The translations under genes were made by a program, and so were the position numbers. The notes beneath the pieces are model-generated. The model saw only the letters and a program-made list of their open reading frames with translations, was not told the DNA's origin and searched no databases. DNA of 8,592 nucleotides from Bacteroidales bacterium (GTDB taxonomy: Bacteria; Bacteroidota; Bacteroidia; Bacteroidales; GCA-2748055): positions 1 to 8,592 of the forward strand of contig JAOZLK010000154.1 of assembly GCA_029934875.1 (NCBI GenBank). The letters run 5' to 3'. Positions 7,335 through 8,592 of the stretch are shown piece by piece; position 1 is the stretch's first letter; each line of letters begins with the position of its first letter.

Positions 7335-8592
7335 CTAATCGTAGCTTATAACCCGGACCCGGTGATTTGAAACATCGCCCACATAGATCAATTCGCTATG
7401 CTGAACTGTTACTCCATATGGGAAATTGAACTGAGCAGAGTTGGCAGGGCCATCCGCAAATCCTCCAAACCCTGTTCCGGCCAAAGTCCCAACAATATTA
7501 TCTGTTCTTATAATCCTGATTTTGTGGTTGGCATAATCAGCGACATACAAATTCCCATTCTCATCAATATCAATATCGGACGGGAAATAAAACCTTGCCA
7601 CTGATACAGGACCATCCCTTGAACCAGAGGCAGCATCAAATCCTGCGATGGTGCTTACATTGTTACCCGGATCAACTTTTCGAATGGCATGATTGGCCGC
7701 ATCGGCCACATAAATATTATTGGATTGATCGATGCCTAATCCAAGTGGAGAATTGAACCTTGCTGTTGAGCCTTTACCATCTGCACTGCCAGCAGTACCA
7801 TTCCCGGCAATGGTAGTCACATTGCCATCAGTATCAATTTTTCGAATGGCATGATTTTTTGAATCAGCAACGTACAAATTTCCCTGATTGTCTATGGCAA
7901 TATCAGACGGTCCATTAAATGACGCTGCTTGAATGTTCCCATCTGAAAATCCCGGCTGACCATTTCCAGCATAAGTACTGACCACATTTGCAGTCGAAAT
8001 TTTCCGGATGACATGATTGCCGAAGTCAGCTACATAAATGTTCCCGCTATTGTCTACGGCTACACCCCCAGGCTGATTAAATCTTGCATTAGCCCCTGTA
8101 CCATCGACAAAACCGGATGTTCCGTTTCCTGCTATGGTACTAACCTGGCCATTAGTAGCAATGAATCTTATACTATGGTTCCTTAAATCAGCAAGGATGA
8201 GTTGTCCTTTTGAATCCAAAGTCATCCTTGCCGGCTGATTGAATTGTGCCGTTGCTCCCGGGCCATTAACCAATCCTGCATTTCCATTGCCGGCATGTGT
8301 ATTTACAAATGCAGTTTTTATATAGGTGAAATTTGGTCCAATTGAGCTTAAACCGTTTGTAGATACGGAAACTGATCCTGTCCCGGCACCGAGCGGAACT
8401 GTTGCACTAAGGGAAGTAGTTGTAGCGCTGTTGACGACTGCCTCTTTACCATTGAAAAAAACCATATTTTCAGAGATATTATCGCTGAAATTTGCTCCCG
8501 ATATCGTTACCAGTGTATTGTATACACCGGAAGTTGGATTCAGCGATGTGATCTGTGGAGGACTAACTTCCACGGTAAAGTCGACTCCATTT
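7335..8592 (-). CDS. IPT/TIG-domain and six-NHL-repeat beta-propeller protein; 5' end beyond window
   Basis: The frame is open from the right edge to TAG at 7335-7337, giving 418 complete visible codons. Numbering here counts from the GTG at 8573, an in-frame codon unlikely to be the true start because coding sequence (NGVDFT) continues upstream. That segment ends with VDFTVEV, which matches the end of the next IPT domain (GPNFTYIK) and suggests an earlier IPT domain outside the window. Residues 5-86 form an IPT/TIG Ig-like domain (PPQITSLNPTSG, VTISGANFS, FNGKEAVV). Residues 88-412 form six NHL repeats of the type IYVADxxNHxIRKI, with NH pairs at 132, 186, 240, 294, 349 and 403. Six repeats make a closed propeller, a fold usually used for binding proteins or ligands; no catalytic residues are evident. 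The protein ends at the propeller with no T9SS C-terminal sorting domain. Surface lipoprotein attachment is possible, but the N-terminus is not visible. Confidence 0.92.
   Translation of the reverse strand, partial: NGVDFTVEVSPPQITSLNPTSGVYNTLVTISGANFSDNISENMVFFNGKEAVVNSATTTSLSATVPLGAGTGSVSVSTNGLSSIGPNFTYIKTAFVNTHAGNGNAGLVNGPGATAQFNQPARMTLDSKGQLILADLRNHSIRFIATNGQVSTIAGNGTSGFVDGTGANARFNQPGGVAVDNSGNIYVADFGNHVIRKISTANVVSTYAGNGQPGFSDGNIQAASFNGPSDIAIDNQGNLYVADSKNHAIRKIDTDGNVTTIAGNGTAGSADGKGSTARFNSPLGLGIDQSNNIYVADAANHAIRKVDPGNNVSTIAGFDAASGSRDGPVSVARFYFPSDIDIDENGNLYVADYANHKIRIIRTDNIVGTLAGTGFGGFADGPANSAQFNFPYGVTVQHSELIYVGDVSNHRVRVISYD
7671..7694 (-). repeat. 24-base near-exact direct repeat, copy in NHL blade 4
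   Basis: This copy encodes NHAIRKVD. It matches 7833-7856 at 23 of 24 positions, 162 bases (54 codons) away, exactly one blade. The other blades are more diverged at DNA level, so blades 3 and 4 look recently duplicated or homogenised. Confidence 0.8.
7833..7856 (-). repeat. 24-base near-exact direct repeat, copy in NHL blade 3
   Basis: Partner of 7671-7694; encodes NHAIRKID. The single base difference changes Val to Ile after the Lys. It is a within-gene repeat explained by the propeller and is not a mobile-element or attachment site. Confidence 0.8.

Larger units (their letters stand above)
7335..8315 (-). repeat. Six NHL repeats coding for a complete beta-propeller
   Basis: Each repeat combines a strand such as VSTIAGNGTSGFVDG, a link ARFNQPxGVAVD and a strand pair GNIYVADxxNHxIRKI. 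The NH pairs are spaced 54, 54, 54, 55 and 54 residues. The extra residue is in the fifth unit, where AGNG is replaced by AGFDAASGSRDG. The first unit begins with the AGNG strand (THAGNGNAG), and the sixth ends just after VRVIS with no such strand following. That offset is the usual way the N-terminal strand closes the last blade of a propeller. Confidence 0.9.

Noticed and set aside
7335..7400. T9SS C-terminal sorting domain on the propeller protein
   Set aside because: The last NHL blade runs to within about three residues of the stop, leaving no room for such a domain.
7398..7604. Plus-strand open frame of 68 codons inside the propeller gene
   Set aside because: It is antisense to a well-supported NHL-repeat sequence and has no features of its own.
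7671..8200. Regularly spaced repeats as a CRISPR array or mobile-element repeats
   Set aside because: The spacing of 162 bases is a multiple of three and every copy is in frame, encoding NHL blades; there are no unique spacers between exact repeats.
8571..8573. GTG as the start of the propeller gene
   Set aside because: The frame stays open to the window edge, and the upstream residues match the end of an IPT domain, so this is an internal Val codon.

Overview
The window is almost wholly protein-coding, and all of it reads on the minus strand, right to left. It fits a member of the Bacteroidota. The three proteins are exported or cell-surface types, with a TANFOR-like giant protein, an IPT/TIG plus NHL-repeat protein and an outer-membrane beta-barrel. 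Both visible translation starts lack a convincing Shine-Dalgarno sequence, which is usual in that phylum. No RNA gene, mobile element, CRISPR array or terminator was seen, and no non-coding stretch exceeds 20 bases.

In order of transcription: (1) positions 8592-7335 hold the 3' part of a gene whose start lies beyond the right edge. It encodes the end of one apparent IPT/TIG domain, a complete second IPT/TIG domain and a complete six-bladed NHL beta-propeller ending at the stop. (2) After 6 bases, positions 7328-5628 encode a 566-residue outer-membrane beta-barrel with a GTG start and a signal peptide. (3) After 20 bases, positions 5607-1 encode a giant exported protein that is open for 1,869 codons and runs off the left edge. 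It has a signal peptide, a TANFOR-like N-terminal domain, three tandem modules of about 130 residues, two further FnIII-like segments, a cysteine-bearing middle and a long beta-rich C-terminal half.

The tiny gaps and shared strand imply one transcript. The set suggests a cell-surface module: a propeller protein with Ig-like domains, a membrane barrel, and a very large beta-rich surface or secreted protein. How they work together is inference. One hypothesis is that the barrel anchors or exports one or both partners, as partner barrels of giant adhesins do in gliding Bacteroidota, but nothing in the sequence proves this. Both the N-terminus of the propeller protein and the C-terminus of the giant protein lie outside the window, so their export or sorting signals cannot be fully judged.
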